Position numbers and translations under genes: made by a program. A stretch of 64,000 nucleotides of DNA from Thioclava sp. ES.031 (GTDB lineage: Bacteria; Pseudomonadota; Alphaproteobacteria; Rhodobacterales; Rhodobacteraceae): assembly GCF_002563775.1 (NCBI RefSeq), contig NZ_PDJO01000001.1:3164501-3228500 (forward strand), written 5' to 3'. Each line of letters starts with the position of its first letter. Positions within the stretch are counted from its first letter, which is position 1. Shown piece after piece: positions 1-9,282 of the stretch. Below the pieces are notes generated by a model. That model had not been told where the DNA came from. It was given only the letters and a program-made list of their open reading frames with translations, and made no database searches.

Positions 1-1
1 T

Positions 2-862
2 TGCGGCACGCAGACGCAGGTCTTCACCACCGATCACGTCCGCGCCTTCACCGAGGACCCGTGGCTGCTGGGCCGGATCGTGGCGCTGCATGCGATGAGC
101 GACGCCTGGGCGATGGGCGCGGCACCGCAGGCAGCCCTCGCGCAGGTCACCCTGCCCCGCCAATCCGAAGAACTGGGCGCGCGGGCCCTGCGCGAGATGC
201 TGGGGGCCGCGTCCGAGGCCTTCCGCGACGCAGGCTGCGATCTCGTCGGCGGCCATACCTCAATGGGCGCGGAGCTGACACTGGGCTTCACCGTGACCGG
301 GCTGGCCGAGCGGCCTTTGGGTCAAGACGGCGCGAAACCCGGCGAGGTGCTGATCCTGACGAAGCCGCTTGGAACGGGCGTGATCCTCGCCGCCGAGATG
401 GCGAAACACGCGCCCGGCGAGGTGGTGGCAGGCGCGCTGGAGAGCATGGGCCGCAGCTCTGCCGAGGCTTCCGCGATCCTCGCGCCGATCGCTTCCGCGA
501 TGACGGATGTGACGGGCTTTGGTCTCGCGGGGCATCTGCTGGGGCTATGCGAGGCGTCGGGCGTCTCGGCAGAGCTGGACCTTGCCGCGATCCCGCTGCT
601 CGACGGGGCCGAGGCTTTGGCGGCGGCAGGCGAGCACTCGACGCTTCTGCCGCAGAACATCGCCAATTGCGCGGGCCGAATGACCGCACCACCGGGGCCG
701 CGAACAGAGCTGCTGCATGATCCGCAGACCTCGGGCGGGTTGCTGGCCAGCGTGCCGGAGGCGCAGGCTGCGGAAGTTCTGGCAAAGCTGGTAGCGGCAG
801 GCTACCGCGCCGCGCAGATCGGGGTGATTATTGACGGGCCGGCGTTCCTGCGGGTGCGGTGA
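2..862 (+). CDS. selD: Selenide, water dikinase SelD (C-terminal part, cut by window edge)
   Basis: SelD makes selenophosphate from selenide and ATP, the selenium donor for selenouridine in tRNA and for selenocysteine. The reading frame is open from base 2, so the true start lies outside the window. Visible family marks are the stretch TQTQVFTTDHVRAFTEDPW followed by RIVALHAMSDAWAMGA, the AIRS-type glycine segment DVTGFGLAGHLLGLCEASG, and the C-terminal hallmark DPQTSGGLLASV. The ATP-binding N-terminus is not visible. In many Rhodobacteraceae SelD is fused behind a pyridine-nucleotide oxidoreductase domain, and that cannot be judged here. It converges with mnmH, the selenophosphate user. Confidence 0.93.
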   Translation, partial: CGTQTQVFTTDHVRAFTEDPWLLGRIVALHAMSDAWAMGAAPQAALAQVTLPRQSEELGARALREMLGAASEAFRDAGCDLVGGHTSMGAELTLGFTVTGLAERPLGQDGAKPGEVLILTKPLGTGVILAAEMAKHAPGEVVAGALESMGRSSAEASAILAPIASAMTDVTGFGLAGHLLGLCEASGVSAELDLAAIPLLDGAEALAAAGEHSTLLPQNIANCAGRMTAPPGPRTELLHDPQTSGGLLASVPEAQAAEVLAKLVAAGYRAAQIGVIIDGPAFLRVR

Positions 863-913
863 GCGCCTCGCATCCCTCTTCTGGCACGGGCGACCAGCCC
901 GGGCCGCGCCCGA

Positions 914-930
914 CCCTCCCCCCGGGAGGG
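914..930. terminator. GC-rich hairpin between convergent selD and mnmH
   Basis: A perfect 7-bp stem CCCTCCC / GGGAGGG with a 3-base loop lies between the convergent selD and mnmH stops. There is no clear T-run, so termination is only a guess. The rest of 863-1034 holds no gene I can support. Confidence 0.35.
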
Positions 931-1034
931 CGCATTGGCGATAGCGCCGCGGGCCTAACGGTCTTTCGGGCTTGCTAAATAAATCACCCAGCCACGCATC
1001 GAGGGGGTGCCCACCCGAGGCTCGGGCGCGCCCC

Positions 1035-2084
1035 TCAGCGCCCCGCCATCTCCGACGCCTCTTTCACCACCTGCGCAGCCAGCCCCTCGATCGCCTCCGG
1101 CGCGAGGCTGTCCGCCTCGATCACCCGCTCATGCTCCACATGGCGCGCGCGGTGCTTCTCGTAGCGCGGATCGTAATGGTCGCGCATCAACTCCCCCGCC
1201 AGCGCCGCATATTCCCCCGCCGTGGCCTGCGCCTGCCACGCCGCGATCCGCTCGGCGGGCTGGAAGGGCCGCAGCTGATCGAGCACCGCCAGCAGCCGGT
1301 CGGCATCCGCCGTGATATCCGCATAGGCCCGCGCCAGATACTGCGCCCGCTCCGACAGCGGCGCACGCACTCGCAGGCGCGGCGCGTCCTTGATCGCGGC
1401 CCAGATTCCGGCGGGCAGTTGCAGATCGCCGATCTTGGAACTTTCCGCCTCCAGCAGCACCGGCCGCGCCGGATCGAGCGCCGCGATCTCCATGATCAGC
1501 CGCGACTCGAAATCCTTCTGGCTCGACTGGCCACCCTCCATCGCCCCGAAGAGCGAGCCGCGATGATTGGCGAGCCCCTCCAGATCGATGACCTGCGCAC
1601 CCTGCGCCCGCGCGGCTTTCAGGATGTCGGTCTTCGCGGTGCCGGTGTTGCCGTCGAGAACGACGACCGGACAGGGCATCGCGGCAAGCCCGGCCTCCAC
1701 CACCAGCGACCGGAAGGCCTTGTAACCGCCCTCGACCAGCTCCACGCGCCAGCCGACCTGCTTGAGGATCGTCGCGAACGACCCCGAACGCTGCCCGCCG
1801 CGCCAGCAATAGACCAGCGGACGCCAGCCGCCCTCCTTATCGGCCAGCGGACCCTGCAGATGTTTGGCTGCATTCTGCGCCACCAGCGCCGCGCCGATCT
1901 TGCGCGCGTCAAAAGGCGCGACCTGCTTGTAGATCGTGCCGACGCGGGCGCGCTCCTCATCGTCGAGCACGGGCAGATTAATGGCGCCGGGGATATGATC
2001 CTCGGCGAATTCCGAAGGTGAGCGCACGTCGATGATCGTGTCGAAATCGAGCGCGGCGACCTCGGCAATCGAGGTAAGTTTCAT
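1035..2084 (-). CDS. mnmH: tRNA 2-selenouridine synthase MnmH (SelU)
   Basis: MnmH replaces sulfur by selenium at 2-thiouridine 34 of tRNAs for Lys, Glu and Gln, using selenophosphate from SelD, via a geranylated intermediate. The 349-residue product has an N-terminal rhodanese domain (IDVRSPSEFAEDHIPGAIN near residues 18-36) with catalytic Cys93 in YCWRGGQRS. A P-loop, GNTGTAKT at 145-152, follows and belongs to the C-terminal ATPase-like half. Length is normal for the family. Its ATG overlaps the stop of the upstream transpeptidase gene by one base, so the two are probably co-transcribed. It converges with selD, giving a compact selenium-modification locus. Confidence 0.95.
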   Translation of the reverse strand: MKLTSIAEVAALDFDTIIDVRSPSEFAEDHIPGAINLPVLDDEERARVGTIYKQVAPFDARKIGAALVAQNAAKHLQGPLADKEGGWRPLVYCWRGGQRSGSFATILKQVGWRVELVEGGYKAFRSLVVEAGLAAMPCPVVVLDGNTGTAKTDILKAARAQGAQVIDLEGLANHRGSLFGAMEGGQSSQKDFESRLIMEIAALDPARPVLLEAESSKIGDLQLPAGIWAAIKDAPRLRVRAPLSERAQYLARAYADITADADRLLAVLDQLRPFQPAERIAAWQAQATAGEYAALAGELMRDHYDPRYEKHRARHVEHERVIEADSLAPEAIEGLAAQVVKEASEMAGR

Positions 2085-2668
2085 CAGTAGACAGTAACCT
2101 GCGTGCCGACGGGGACGCTGTTGAACAGATCGATGACATGATCGTTCACCATCCGGATGCAGCCGTTCGAGACCGCGTGCCCGATCGAACCCGGTTCGGT
2201 CGTGCCGTGGATGCGGATCGCCGTGTCATGCCCATTCTGATAGAGATACATCGCCCGCGCGCCGAGCGGGTTTTCCGGCCCGCCCTTCATCCCGTCCTCG
2301 TATTTCTTGTAAGCCGGATTGCGTTCGATCATCTCGCGCGTGGGCGTCCAGCTCGGCCATTTGACCTTGCGCGCCACCGTCGCGGTGCCGCGGAACTTCA
2401 GCTCATCCTTGCCCACGGCCACGCCGTATCGCATCGCCACGCCCGGCGCGGTGATGTGATAGAGGAAGAACTTATCCGAGACGATGATGATCGAGCCCAC
2501 CGCCAGATCGGGCTTCACCGTGACCTTGGTCGGGTAATATTGCGAGCCGATCGGCCAGCGCTTCGCGGGCGCGGTCTCGATGGTCTGCGCGGGTCCGCTT
2601 GCGGCGAAAGCGGGCAGGCTTGCGAAGGGCAAAGCGGCCAGCGAAAGAAGAAAAGCGCGGCGATCCAT
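2084..2668 (-). CDS. L,D-transpeptidase (YkuD family), exported
   Basis: This is a periplasmic YkuD-type L,D-transpeptidase, which forms or remodels 3-3 peptidoglycan crosslinks or attaches proteins to peptidoglycan. The active-site signature HGT...(S)NGCIRM is complete, with the catalytic Cys in SNGCIRM and the His in RIHGT. I start at 2668 because AGGAG sits 7 bases upstream and the product then opens with MDRRAFLLSLAALPFASLP, a Tat-like twin-arginine signal. A longer frame to 2740 has no such support. The product is about 194 residues. Its stop overlaps the mnmH start, suggesting translational coupling without an obvious functional link. Confidence 0.9.
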   Translation of the reverse strand: MDRRAFLLSLAALPFASLPAFAASGPAQTIETAPAKRWPIGSQYYPTKVTVKPDLAVGSIIIVSDKFFLYHITAPGVAMRYGVAVGKDELKFRGTATVARKVKWPSWTPTREMIERNPAYKKYEDGMKGGPENPLGARAMYLYQNGHDTAIRIHGTTEPGSIGHAVSNGCIRMVNDHVIDLFNSVPVGTQVTVY

Positions 2669-2813
2669 GATCAAACTCCTGCAAAATCCTGCGGCGTCTC
2701 CCGGCAAAGCGTTCGACAAAACCAAGGGTGAGGCTAGCAAAGCCGCCCCACCCTCTCAAGAATTTGGTACCGGGTCAGAAAAAGGCCAGCGCCAATCGTT
2801 GCCGCTTTGTCGA

Positions 2814-3020
2814 TTACTTACCGAAAGCGCAGCCCGATTTGATGCCGAACTTGCCGAAGATCATCGCCGCCGGGCAGAAGCCGGTGAAGGCCGATTGCAG
2901 CAGGTTCGCGCCGATGAAGGCGGTGAACCACAGCCAATACATCGAGACATAGACGGCCAGCAGCAGCGAGATCAGGATCATCACGCCAGCGAAGGCAAAA
3001 ATCGCACGGTCGAGGTTCAT
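2814..3020 (-). CDS. Small inner-membrane protein, DUF2892-like
   Basis: The product is about 68 residues with two membrane helices (roughly AIFAFAGVMILISLLLAVYV and YWLWFTAFIGANLLQSAFTG) and a tail FCPAAMIFGKFGIKSGC. The pattern of N-terminal NLDRxxR-like start, two helices and FCP...LG.. resembles the DUF2892 / YgaP-transmembrane family, often found beside rhodanese or metal genes. ATG 3020 is chosen over GTG 3035 because GGAG precedes it at about 9 bases. It is divergent from the copper ATPase gene, with roughly 125 bp of shared promoter space. The function is unknown. Confidence 0.75.
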   Translation of the reverse strand: MNLDRAIFAFAGVMILISLLLAVYVSMYWLWFTAFIGANLLQSAFTGFCPAAMIFGKFGIKSGCAFGK

Positions 3021-3146
3021 TCGAGGGCACTCCACGAGAAAAGTTACGTTGTGAAAGAATATAACAGCTCCTCACGTCAAATTCAATTACCTGCATATGT
3101 CGCGCGACGCTTGACCGCAGCCCTGCGCAGGATCAGATAACGCCCT

Positions 3147-5375
3147 ATGAGCGAAGCCACATTTATCATCGACGCCATGCATTGCGGCGCCTGCACCGGT
3201 CGGGTCGAACGCGCACTTTTGGCACAACCCGGCGTGCAAAACGCCTCGGCCAACCTGATGGCGCGCAGTGCCCATGTCGAATTCGACGGGCCTGCCGATC
3301 TCGAGAGCCTCAAGACCGCGCTCGACCAGGCGGGCTATCCGGGGCGCCTGAAAGAGGAGATGGCCAACGGCCCCAGCGCCGCCGAGCGCCAGATGCAGGA
3401 GGCGCGCCAGCTGCGGCGTCAGTTCCTGACCGCGCTCGCGCTGACCGCCCCGGTCTTCGTGCTCGCGATGGGCGCGCATATGATCCCCGGCATGCATCAC
3501 CTGATCGCCAGCACGATCGGGATCGAAGCAAGCTGGTGGGTGCAGATGATCCTCACCGCGCTGGTGCTGGCCTTCCCCGGCCGCGTCTTTCTGCGCATCG
3601 GCGTCCCCGCCCTGCTGCGCGGCTCGCCCGAGATGAATTCGCTCGTCGCGATGGGCTCGCTCGCCGCCTTTGTCTATTCCGCCCTTGTCACGCTTGCGCC
3701 CGGCCTTCTGCCAGAGGCCGCGCGGGGCGTCTATTTCGAGGCGGCGGCGACCATCGTCACGCTGATCCTGCTGGGTCGCTGGCTGGAGGCGCGCGCCAAG
3801 GGCCGCGCTGGCGAGGCGATCTCGCGGCTGATCGGGCTGCAGCCCAAGACCGCGCGCGTGCAGACCGAAAATGGTGTCGAGGAACGTCCGATCGAGGAAC
3901 TCGTGCCCGGCGACATCCTGCTGCTCGCCCCCGGCGAACGGGTCGCGCTCGACGGGGTAATCGCCGAGGGCGCGGGCCATATCGACGAGAGCATGCTGAC
4001 GGGCGAGCCCGTCCCCGTCGCGAAATCCGAAGGCGATCCGATCACCGGCGGCACCGTGAACGGCGAATCCGCACTCAGCTACCGCGTCACCGCGACCGGC
4101 GGCGACACCGTCCTGTCGCGGATCATCGCGATGGTCGAAGCCGCGCAGGGCGCGAAACTGCCGGTGCAGGCGCTGGTCGACAAGGTCACCCGCGTCTTCG
4201 TGCCGGTGGTCATGGCGCTGTCGCTCCTGACCTTCGCGATCTGGATGATCGCGGGCATGGGCTTTTCGCATGCCTTCGTCGCGGCGATCTCGGTGATGAT
4301 CATCGCCTGCCCCTGCGCGATGGGGCTGGCGACGCCGGTCTCGATCCTCGTGGGCACCGGGCGCGGCGCCGAACTGGGCCTTTTGTTCCGCCGTGGCGAC
4401 GCGCTGCAACGTCTCTCGGAAGTCGCAGTCGTGGGCTTCGACAAGACCGGCACGCTGACCGAAGGCCACCCCGCCCTGACCGATCTCGAACCGCTCGCCG
4501 ATCTGCCCGAGGCGGAGATCCTCGCGCTGGCCGCAGGCGCCGAGGCGCGCTCGGAGCATCCGCTGGCCCGCGCGATCCTCGCCGAGGCCGAGACGCGCGG
4601 CATCGCCCATGCGCCGGTCAAACGCGTCAAGGCGCTGTCCGGCAAGGGGCTGCGCGCGCAGGCCGAAGGGGCCAAGCTCTGGATCGGCAATGCCGGTGCG
4701 ATGGAAGAGGCCGGGGCCGATATCGCACCCTTTGCCGAACGCGCGAAGGCGCTGGCCGCGAAAGGCCGCACCCCGGTCTGGATGTCGCTCGACGACCGCC
4801 CCGTCGCGCTGATGGCGCTGTCGGACCCGATCAAACCCGAGGCGCGCGAAGCGGTCGACGCTCTGCATAAGGCGGGCAAGCAGGTGGCGATGGTCACCGG
4901 CGACACGCGCGCCACGGCCGAAGCCGTGGGCCACGATCTCGGCATCGACCGGATCGAGGCCGAGGTACTGCCCGACGGCAAGCGCGACGCGGTCGAGAGC
5001 CTGCGCCAGATTGGCCCGGTCGCCTTCGTGGGCGACGGCATCAATGACGCGCCTGCGCTGGCGGCCGCCGATGTGGGCCTCGCGATCGGCACCGGCACCG
5101 ATGTCGCCATCGAAGCTGCCGAAGTCGTGCTGATGCGCGGCGATCCCAACGGCGTCGCGATGGCGCTGGAACTGTCGCGCGCGGTGATGCGCAACATCCG
5201 GCAGAACCTGTTCTGGGCCTTCGCCTATAACGTCGCGCTGATCCCGGTCGCGATGGGCATCCTCGTGCCTTTCGGCGGGCCCGGCCTGTCCCCGATGCTG
5301 GCGGCGGGCGCGATGGCGTTCTCCTCGGTCTTCGTGGTCACCAACGCGCTGCGCCTGCGCCGCGCCCTGCGCTGA
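3147..5375 (+). CDS. copA: Copper-exporting P1B-type ATPase CopA
   Basis: This heavy-metal P-type ATPase pumps Cu(I) out of the cytoplasm. One N-terminal HMA domain carries the CxxC site MHCGACTG (Cys13, Cys16). The transmembrane metal site is CPC at residues 388-390 in IIACPCAMG. The phosphorylation motif DKTGTLT begins at Asp432; SEHPLARAI supplies the nucleotide-binding HP pair, and VGDGINDAPAL is the hinge motif. The final helices contain NLFWAFAYN and MAFSSVFVVTNALRLR, typical of the Cu(I)-specific CopA group. At 742 residues it is normal length. The second copper ATPase in the window (CcoI) feeds the oxidase, so this one is the likely detoxification pump. No copper regulator is adjacent. 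Confidence 0.93.
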   Translation: MSEATFIIDAMHCGACTGRVERALLAQPGVQNASANLMARSAHVEFDGPADLESLKTALDQAGYPGRLKEEMANGPSAAERQMQEARQLRRQFLTALALTAPVFVLAMGAHMIPGMHHLIASTIGIEASWWVQMILTALVLAFPGRVFLRIGVPALLRGSPEMNSLVAMGSLAAFVYSALVTLAPGLLPEAARGVYFEAAATIVTLILLGRWLEARAKGRAGEAISRLIGLQPKTARVQTENGVEERPIEELVPGDILLLAPGERVALDGVIAEGAGHIDESMLTGEPVPVAKSEGDPITGGTVNGESALSYRVTATGGDTVLSRIIAMVEAAQGAKLPVQALVDKVTRVFVPVVMALSLLTFAIWMIAGMGFSHAFVAAISVMIIACPCAMGLATPVSILVGTGRGAELGLLFRRGDALQRLSEVAVVGFDKTGTLTEGHPALTDLEPLADLPEAEILALAAGAEARSEHPLARAILAEAETRGIAHAPVKRVKALSGKGLRAQAEGAKLWIGNAGAMEEAGADIAPFAERAKALAAKGRTPVWMSLDDRPVALMALSDPIKPEAREAVDALHKAGKQVAMVTGDTRATAEAVGHDLGIDRIEAEVLPDGKRDAVESLRQIGPVAFVGDGINDAPALAAADVGLAIGTGTDVAIEAAEVVLMRGDPNGVAMALELSRAVMRNIRQNLFWAFAYNVALIPVAMGILVPFGGPGLSPMLAAGAMAFSSVFVVTNALRLRRALR

Positions 5376-5479
5376 TCCGGGCGCGGATCGGCGAGAGCGC
5401 GCCGAGGCCGGAACTCCACCCTTCCCAAGCGGCAAGGAGGACGCTTAGCTGACGGCGACCCACCACCCGGAGCGCCCGC

Positions 5480-5941
5480 ATGCTGACTCGTCGCCTCTTT
5501 CTGCTCTCGCTCGGCGCCCTCGCGGCCTGTGGCGGCTCGCCGCGTCCGATGCCGAAACCGGCCTATGCGCTACCGCTCCATCGCAACGAGACGCCGGAAA
5601 TCCGCGCCCTGATCAACCGCTATTCGGACCATTACGGGGTGCCGCGCACCCTTACCCACCGCGTGGTCCAGCGCGAGAGCCGCTACCGCGCCGATGCCCG
5701 CAACGGCCCCTATTACGGGCTGATGCAGATCCTGCCGCAAACCGCGCGTAGCATGGGATTTCGCGGCCAACCGCATGACCTGCTCGATCCCGACACGAAC
5801 CTGAAATACGCGGTGAAATACCTGCGCGGCGCATGGCTTGTCTCGGACGGCTCGGAAGATCGCGCGGTGAAATGGTATTCGCGCGGCTATTACTACGAGG
5901 CAAAACGGCGCGGCTTGCTCCGCGAAACCGGGCTGCGCTGA
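5480..5941 (+). CDS. Lytic transglycosylase, SLT domain lipoprotein
   Basis: A small (153-residue) soluble-lytic-transglycosylase-like enzyme that would cleave peptidoglycan glycan strands to 1,6-anhydro ends. The N-terminus MLTRRLFLLSLGALAAC combines a twin-arginine-like stretch with a lipobox (LAAC), so it is probably a lipoprotein. The SLT fold is marked by HRVVQRESRYRADARN, whose Glu is the expected catalytic acid, then GLMQILPQTARSMGF and the closing AVKWYSRGYY. GGAG lies 7 bases before the ATG. Its 3' end converges on the ABC permease across a palindromic repeat. Confidence 0.9.
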   Translation: MLTRRLFLLSLGALAACGGSPRPMPKPAYALPLHRNETPEIRALINRYSDHYGVPRTLTHRVVQRESRYRADARNGPYYGLMQILPQTARSMGFRGQPHDLLDPDTNLKYAVKYLRGAWLVSDGSEDRAVKWYSRGYYYEAKRRGLLRETGLR

Positions 5942-5975
5942 CCCGCGACCTGCGCGCCCTCAAACTTAGGGACGC

Positions 5976-6050
5976 TCCGCGGGGGATATTTGCACCAAGG
6001 CGAAGCAAAGCGCCCTCGCTTCGGCTTGGCCGAAATATCCCCGCCGGAGG
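5976..6050. repeat. Inverted-pair copy of the GGGATATTT/CCAAG/GAAGC element
   Basis: Two arms of about 30 bases face each other: GGGGGATATTTGCACCAAGG followed by CGAAGC on the left, and on the right a sequence whose complement reads CGGGGATATTTCGGCCAAGC followed by CGAAGC. They would form a long, slightly imperfect stem with a short loop. The element lies between convergent genes. Single-arm copies of the same core occur at 11489-11522 and 20941-20981, also between convergent genes. It is a REP-like element or bidirectional terminator. Confidence 0.7.
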
Positions 6051-6079
6051 CATCCGGCCTTTCCACGCAAAGCCGCCCC

Positions 6080-8587
6080 TCACTCAGGCGCGCGCAACAC
6101 CCCGGCAGGCCGGGCTGCAAGCGGGCGCAGTGCGAAGACGAGACCGGCCAGCAACGTCGCGATCACGCCGCCCGCCACGATCAGAAGCGCGGGGATCGGG
6201 GCGAAATGGAACTCCGCCCCCATCACCAGATCGACCACGGCCCAGCCCGCGAGCCCGCCAAACAGGATCGCAACCAGGCCCGCCGCCGCGCCCATCAGCG
6301 CCGAGCGCAGCGCGAAGCTCGCAAGGATCGCGCCGCGCGTGGCGCCGAGCGTCTTGAGCATCGCCGCCTCCCAAGCGCGTTCACGCTCGCCCGCCGCCGC
6401 CGCACCGATCAGCACGACGAAGCCGGTGAGCAGCGTCACGCCCGCGGCCAGCGAGGTCGCCCGCGCGATGGCGGAGAGCGCATCGGTCACGCGCTGCAGG
6501 GCGTCGCGCACGCGGATCGCGGTGATATTGGGGAAACGCTCCGCCAGATCGCGCATCACCTGCGCCTCGGCGCTTGGCGGCGCGTAGATCGTGGCGAGCC
6601 ATGTATGGGGCGCGCCGCGCAATGCCGCCGGGTCGAGCGTGAGGACGAAGCCGATCCCGCCGGTCGAGAAATCCACGTCGCGGAACGAAGTCACCTTCGC
6701 GGTGATGTCGCGCCCGAGAATGTTCACCGTGATCGTATCGCCGAGCTTCAGGCCGATCTCCTGCGCCTCCTTGGCCGAAAAACTGGCCAGCGGCGGGCCG
6801 CTATAATCCTTCGGCCACCACTCGCCCGCGGTGATCTTTTCGCGCGGGGTCTCGGCATAGGTCACGCCGCGATCGCCGCGCAGCACCCAATGCTCGCCAT
6901 GCGTCTTGCGCGCGTCCTCGCCGTTGATCTTGGTGATCACGCCGCGCAGCATCGGCACGCTTTCGACCTTGGTGACTTCGGGCATATCCACCAGCAGATC
7001 GGTGAAGGGCTGAATCTGGTCGGGCTGGATATCGATCACGAAATAGGCCGGCGCGACCTTCGGCAGATCGCGGTCGATCGCCCCGCGCAAGCCGCTATCG
7101 ACCTGCCCCACCGCGGCCAGAACCGAGAGGCCGAGGCCGAGTGAGAGGATGACCGAGCGCGCCTCGGAGCGCGGCCCGCCAATCGCGGCAAGGGCTGCGC
7201 GCAGCACGGGGCGGCCTCGGGCGCGATGCTGGGCGCGACGCGCCAGCCAGCGGATCAGGCTGGCGGCGAGCGTCAGGATCAGAAGCGCCACGGCGATGCC
7301 GCCGAGGCTCGCCAGCGTCAGCGTCCAGAGGCCCGAGAACCACGCCGAGACGGTCACGATGATCGTCAGAAGCGCCGCCGTCAGCAGAAGCGTGGGCAAG
7401 CCCGGCAGGCGGCGGCCTGCGCCGGTGTCGCGGTAAAGCGTCGCCGCGCGCATCTTCGACATGCGCGAGAGCGGCCAGAGGGCAAACAGCATCGCGACCA
7501 GCGCGCCATAAAGCGCGGCCTCGCCCAGCGGGCCGGGATCGAGGCCGATCTCGACCGGCAGCGGCAGCGAGCGTTCGATCAGCCCCGACGCGCCAAGGAC
7601 GAGACCGGCGCCGAGGACGAGCCCCGCGAGAATGCCCGCAAGGCCGAGGGCGGCGAGCTGCAGCAGAAACGCCGCGCGGATCGTGCTGCCGGTGGCACCG
7701 AGCGCGCGCAGGGTCGCGATGGTAGGCGCCTTACGTTCGATCCAGGCAGCGACGGTTGCGGAGATGCCGACGCCACCCACAGCCAACCCTGCGAGCCCCA
7801 CCAGCACGAGGAAAGAGCCCAGCCGCTGCACGAAACGCTCCGCTCCCGGCGCGGCGCGACGGCGGTCGGACCAGCGCATACCTGCACCGTCGAACCGGGT
7901 CTCGGCCTGCTGTTTCAGGGTGGCGAGGTCGGTATCGGGCGGCAGTGTCGCGCGGTATTCCGTCTCAAAAAGAGAACCCGGCGAGAGAAGCGGCGTGTTC
8001 TCGATCGCCGTCAGAGAGACGATGGAATGCGGGCCAAGCCCCATCCCTGTCCCGGTCGAATCCGGCTCGCGCACGATCCGCGCCATCATCACGAAATCCT
8101 GCCCGCCGAGTTGCACCTTATCACCGGGGCTCAGGCCCAGACGATCGGCGAGGATCGGATCGAGGAAAATCCCCGGCACGCCGCCCTTCCCTGTCAACGC
8201 GTCAGGCGTGACGGGCGGATCGAGCTGCAGCTTGCCGGTCAACGGATAGGCCCCGTCCACCGCCTTCACCTGCGTCAGCGCGCGGTCGGCGGGATCGGTG
8301 CCGGTGGACAGCATCGAGCGGAAGTCGATCACCTCGGAGACCGCCGTGGCGCGGTCGGTGATCCATTGCAACTCCTCGGGCTTGGCGCGGCGATAGGTGA
8401 ATTCGTATTGCGCGTCGCCGCCCAGCAGCACCGCGCCCTGATCCGACAGTGCGCGCTCGATGGCGGAGCGCACCAGCCCCACGGAGGCGATCGCCGCCAC
8501 GCCCAGCATCAGGCAGAGCAGCATCACCCAGAAGCCGCGAATGCCGCCGCGCAGCTCGCGCCGGGCGATGGAGAGCGCGAGGCTCAT
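6080..8587 (-). CDS. ABC exporter permease, FtsX/YbbP type
   Basis: This 835-residue permease has the YbbP / LolE-like layout: an N-terminal helix (FWVMLLCLMLGVAAIASVGL), a large periplasmic MacB-PCD-like domain, then two FtsX blocks with clustered helices separated by a second periplasmic domain. The last block contains GERERAWEAAMLKTLGATRG, the FtsX-type cytoplasmic turn. The start overlaps the ATPase stop by ATGA (4 bases), so the two form one complex. In Escherichia coli the equivalent ybbA-ybbP pair is also divergent from tesA, the arrangement seen here. The substrate is unknown; lipid or lipoprotein handling is only inferred. Confidence 0.9.
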   Translation of the reverse strand: MSLALSIARRELRGGIRGFWVMLLCLMLGVAAIASVGLVRSAIERALSDQGAVLLGGDAQYEFTYRRAKPEELQWITDRATAVSEVIDFRSMLSTGTDPADRALTQVKAVDGAYPLTGKLQLDPPVTPDALTGKGGVPGIFLDPILADRLGLSPGDKVQLGGQDFVMMARIVREPDSTGTGMGLGPHSIVSLTAIENTPLLSPGSLFETEYRATLPPDTDLATLKQQAETRFDGAGMRWSDRRRAAPGAERFVQRLGSFLVLVGLAGLAVGGVGISATVAAWIERKAPTIATLRALGATGSTIRAAFLLQLAALGLAGILAGLVLGAGLVLGASGLIERSLPLPVEIGLDPGPLGEAALYGALVAMLFALWPLSRMSKMRAATLYRDTGAGRRLPGLPTLLLTAALLTIIVTVSAWFSGLWTLTLASLGGIAVALLILTLAASLIRWLARRAQHRARGRPVLRAALAAIGGPRSEARSVILSLGLGLSVLAAVGQVDSGLRGAIDRDLPKVAPAYFVIDIQPDQIQPFTDLLVDMPEVTKVESVPMLRGVITKINGEDARKTHGEHWVLRGDRGVTYAETPREKITAGEWWPKDYSGPPLASFSAKEAQEIGLKLGDTITVNILGRDITAKVTSFRDVDFSTGGIGFVLTLDPAALRGAPHTWLATIYAPPSAEAQVMRDLAERFPNITAIRVRDALQRVTDALSAIARATSLAAGVTLLTGFVVLIGAAAAGERERAWEAAMLKTLGATRGAILASFALRSALMGAAAGLVAILFGGLAGWAVVDLVMGAEFHFAPIPALLIVAGGVIATLLAGLVFALRPLAARPAGVLRAPE

Positions 8588-9282
8588 GCGGGGGCGTCCG
8601 TTGCGATGTGATCGCCCACGACTTCGCCGTCGCGCAGCTCCACGATGCGGTCGCAGCGCGCGGCCAGTTCGGGCGCGTGGGTCACCAGCACCAGCGTCGC
8701 GCCGTGCTTTTCCTGAAGGCCGAAGAGCAGCTCGATAATCGTCTCGCCCGTGGCGCTGTCGAGATTGCCGGTGGGTTCATCCGCCAGCAGGATCGCAGGC
8801 CGGGGCGCAACCGCGCGGGCCAGGGCCACGCGCTGTTGCTCGCCGCCCGACATCTGGCTGGGATAATGCTCGAGCCTATGCGCCAGCCCGACGGCCTCCA
8901 GCTCTGCCGCGGCGCGCTCGAACGGGCGCTCCACCCCCGCGATTTCCAGCGGCATCGCGACGTTTTCCAGCGCCGTCATCGTCGGGATGAGGTGGAAGCT
9001 TTGGAAAACCACCCCCATATTACCCCGACGAAACCGCGCCAGCGCATCCTCGGACAGCTTCGAGAGATCGTGGCCCAAAGCGGTGACAGACCCGGAGGTG
9101 GCGCGTTCGAGCCCGCCCATCAGCATGAGGAGCGACGATTTGCCCGATCCAGACGGCCCCGTGAGCCCGACGCTTTCCCCTTTCGCGATGCTCAGGTCGA
9201 TCCCGTTGAGGATCTCGACCGGCCCGGTATTGCCATCGAGCGCAAGCCGCGCGTCTTTCAACTCAAGGATCGTGTCACTCAT
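8584..9282 (-). CDS. ABC exporter ATP-binding protein, YbbA/LolD type
   Basis: This is the ATPase partner of the downstream FtsX-type permease. It shows Walker [12 protein letters not shown]-loop in [16 protein letters not shown], signature [15 protein letters not shown], Walker [13 protein letters not shown] and the switch His in [11 protein letters not shown]. The family signature ([20 protein letters not shown]) is that of the LolD/MacB/YbbA group. I start at ATG 9282 ([13 protein letters not shown]). The longer frame to 9336 would run into the start region of the divergent esterase. It comprises 232 residues. Confidence 0.93.
   Translation of the reverse strand: MSDTILELKDARLALDGNTGPVEILNGIDLSIAKGESVGLTGPSGSGKSSLLMLMGGLERATSGSVTALGHDLSKLSEDALARFRRGNMGVVFQSFHLIPTMTALENVAMPLEIAGVERPFERAAAELEAVGLAHRLEHYPSQMSGGEQQRVALARAVAPRPAILLADEPTGNLDSATGETIIELLFGLQEKHGATLVLVTHAPELAARCDRIVELRDGEVVGDHIATDAPA

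Noticed and set aside
3087..5435. A 782-codon minus-strand frame opposite copA
   Set aside because: Composition is Arg/Asp/Gly/His-rich without any fold, while the plus strand encodes every CopA motif.
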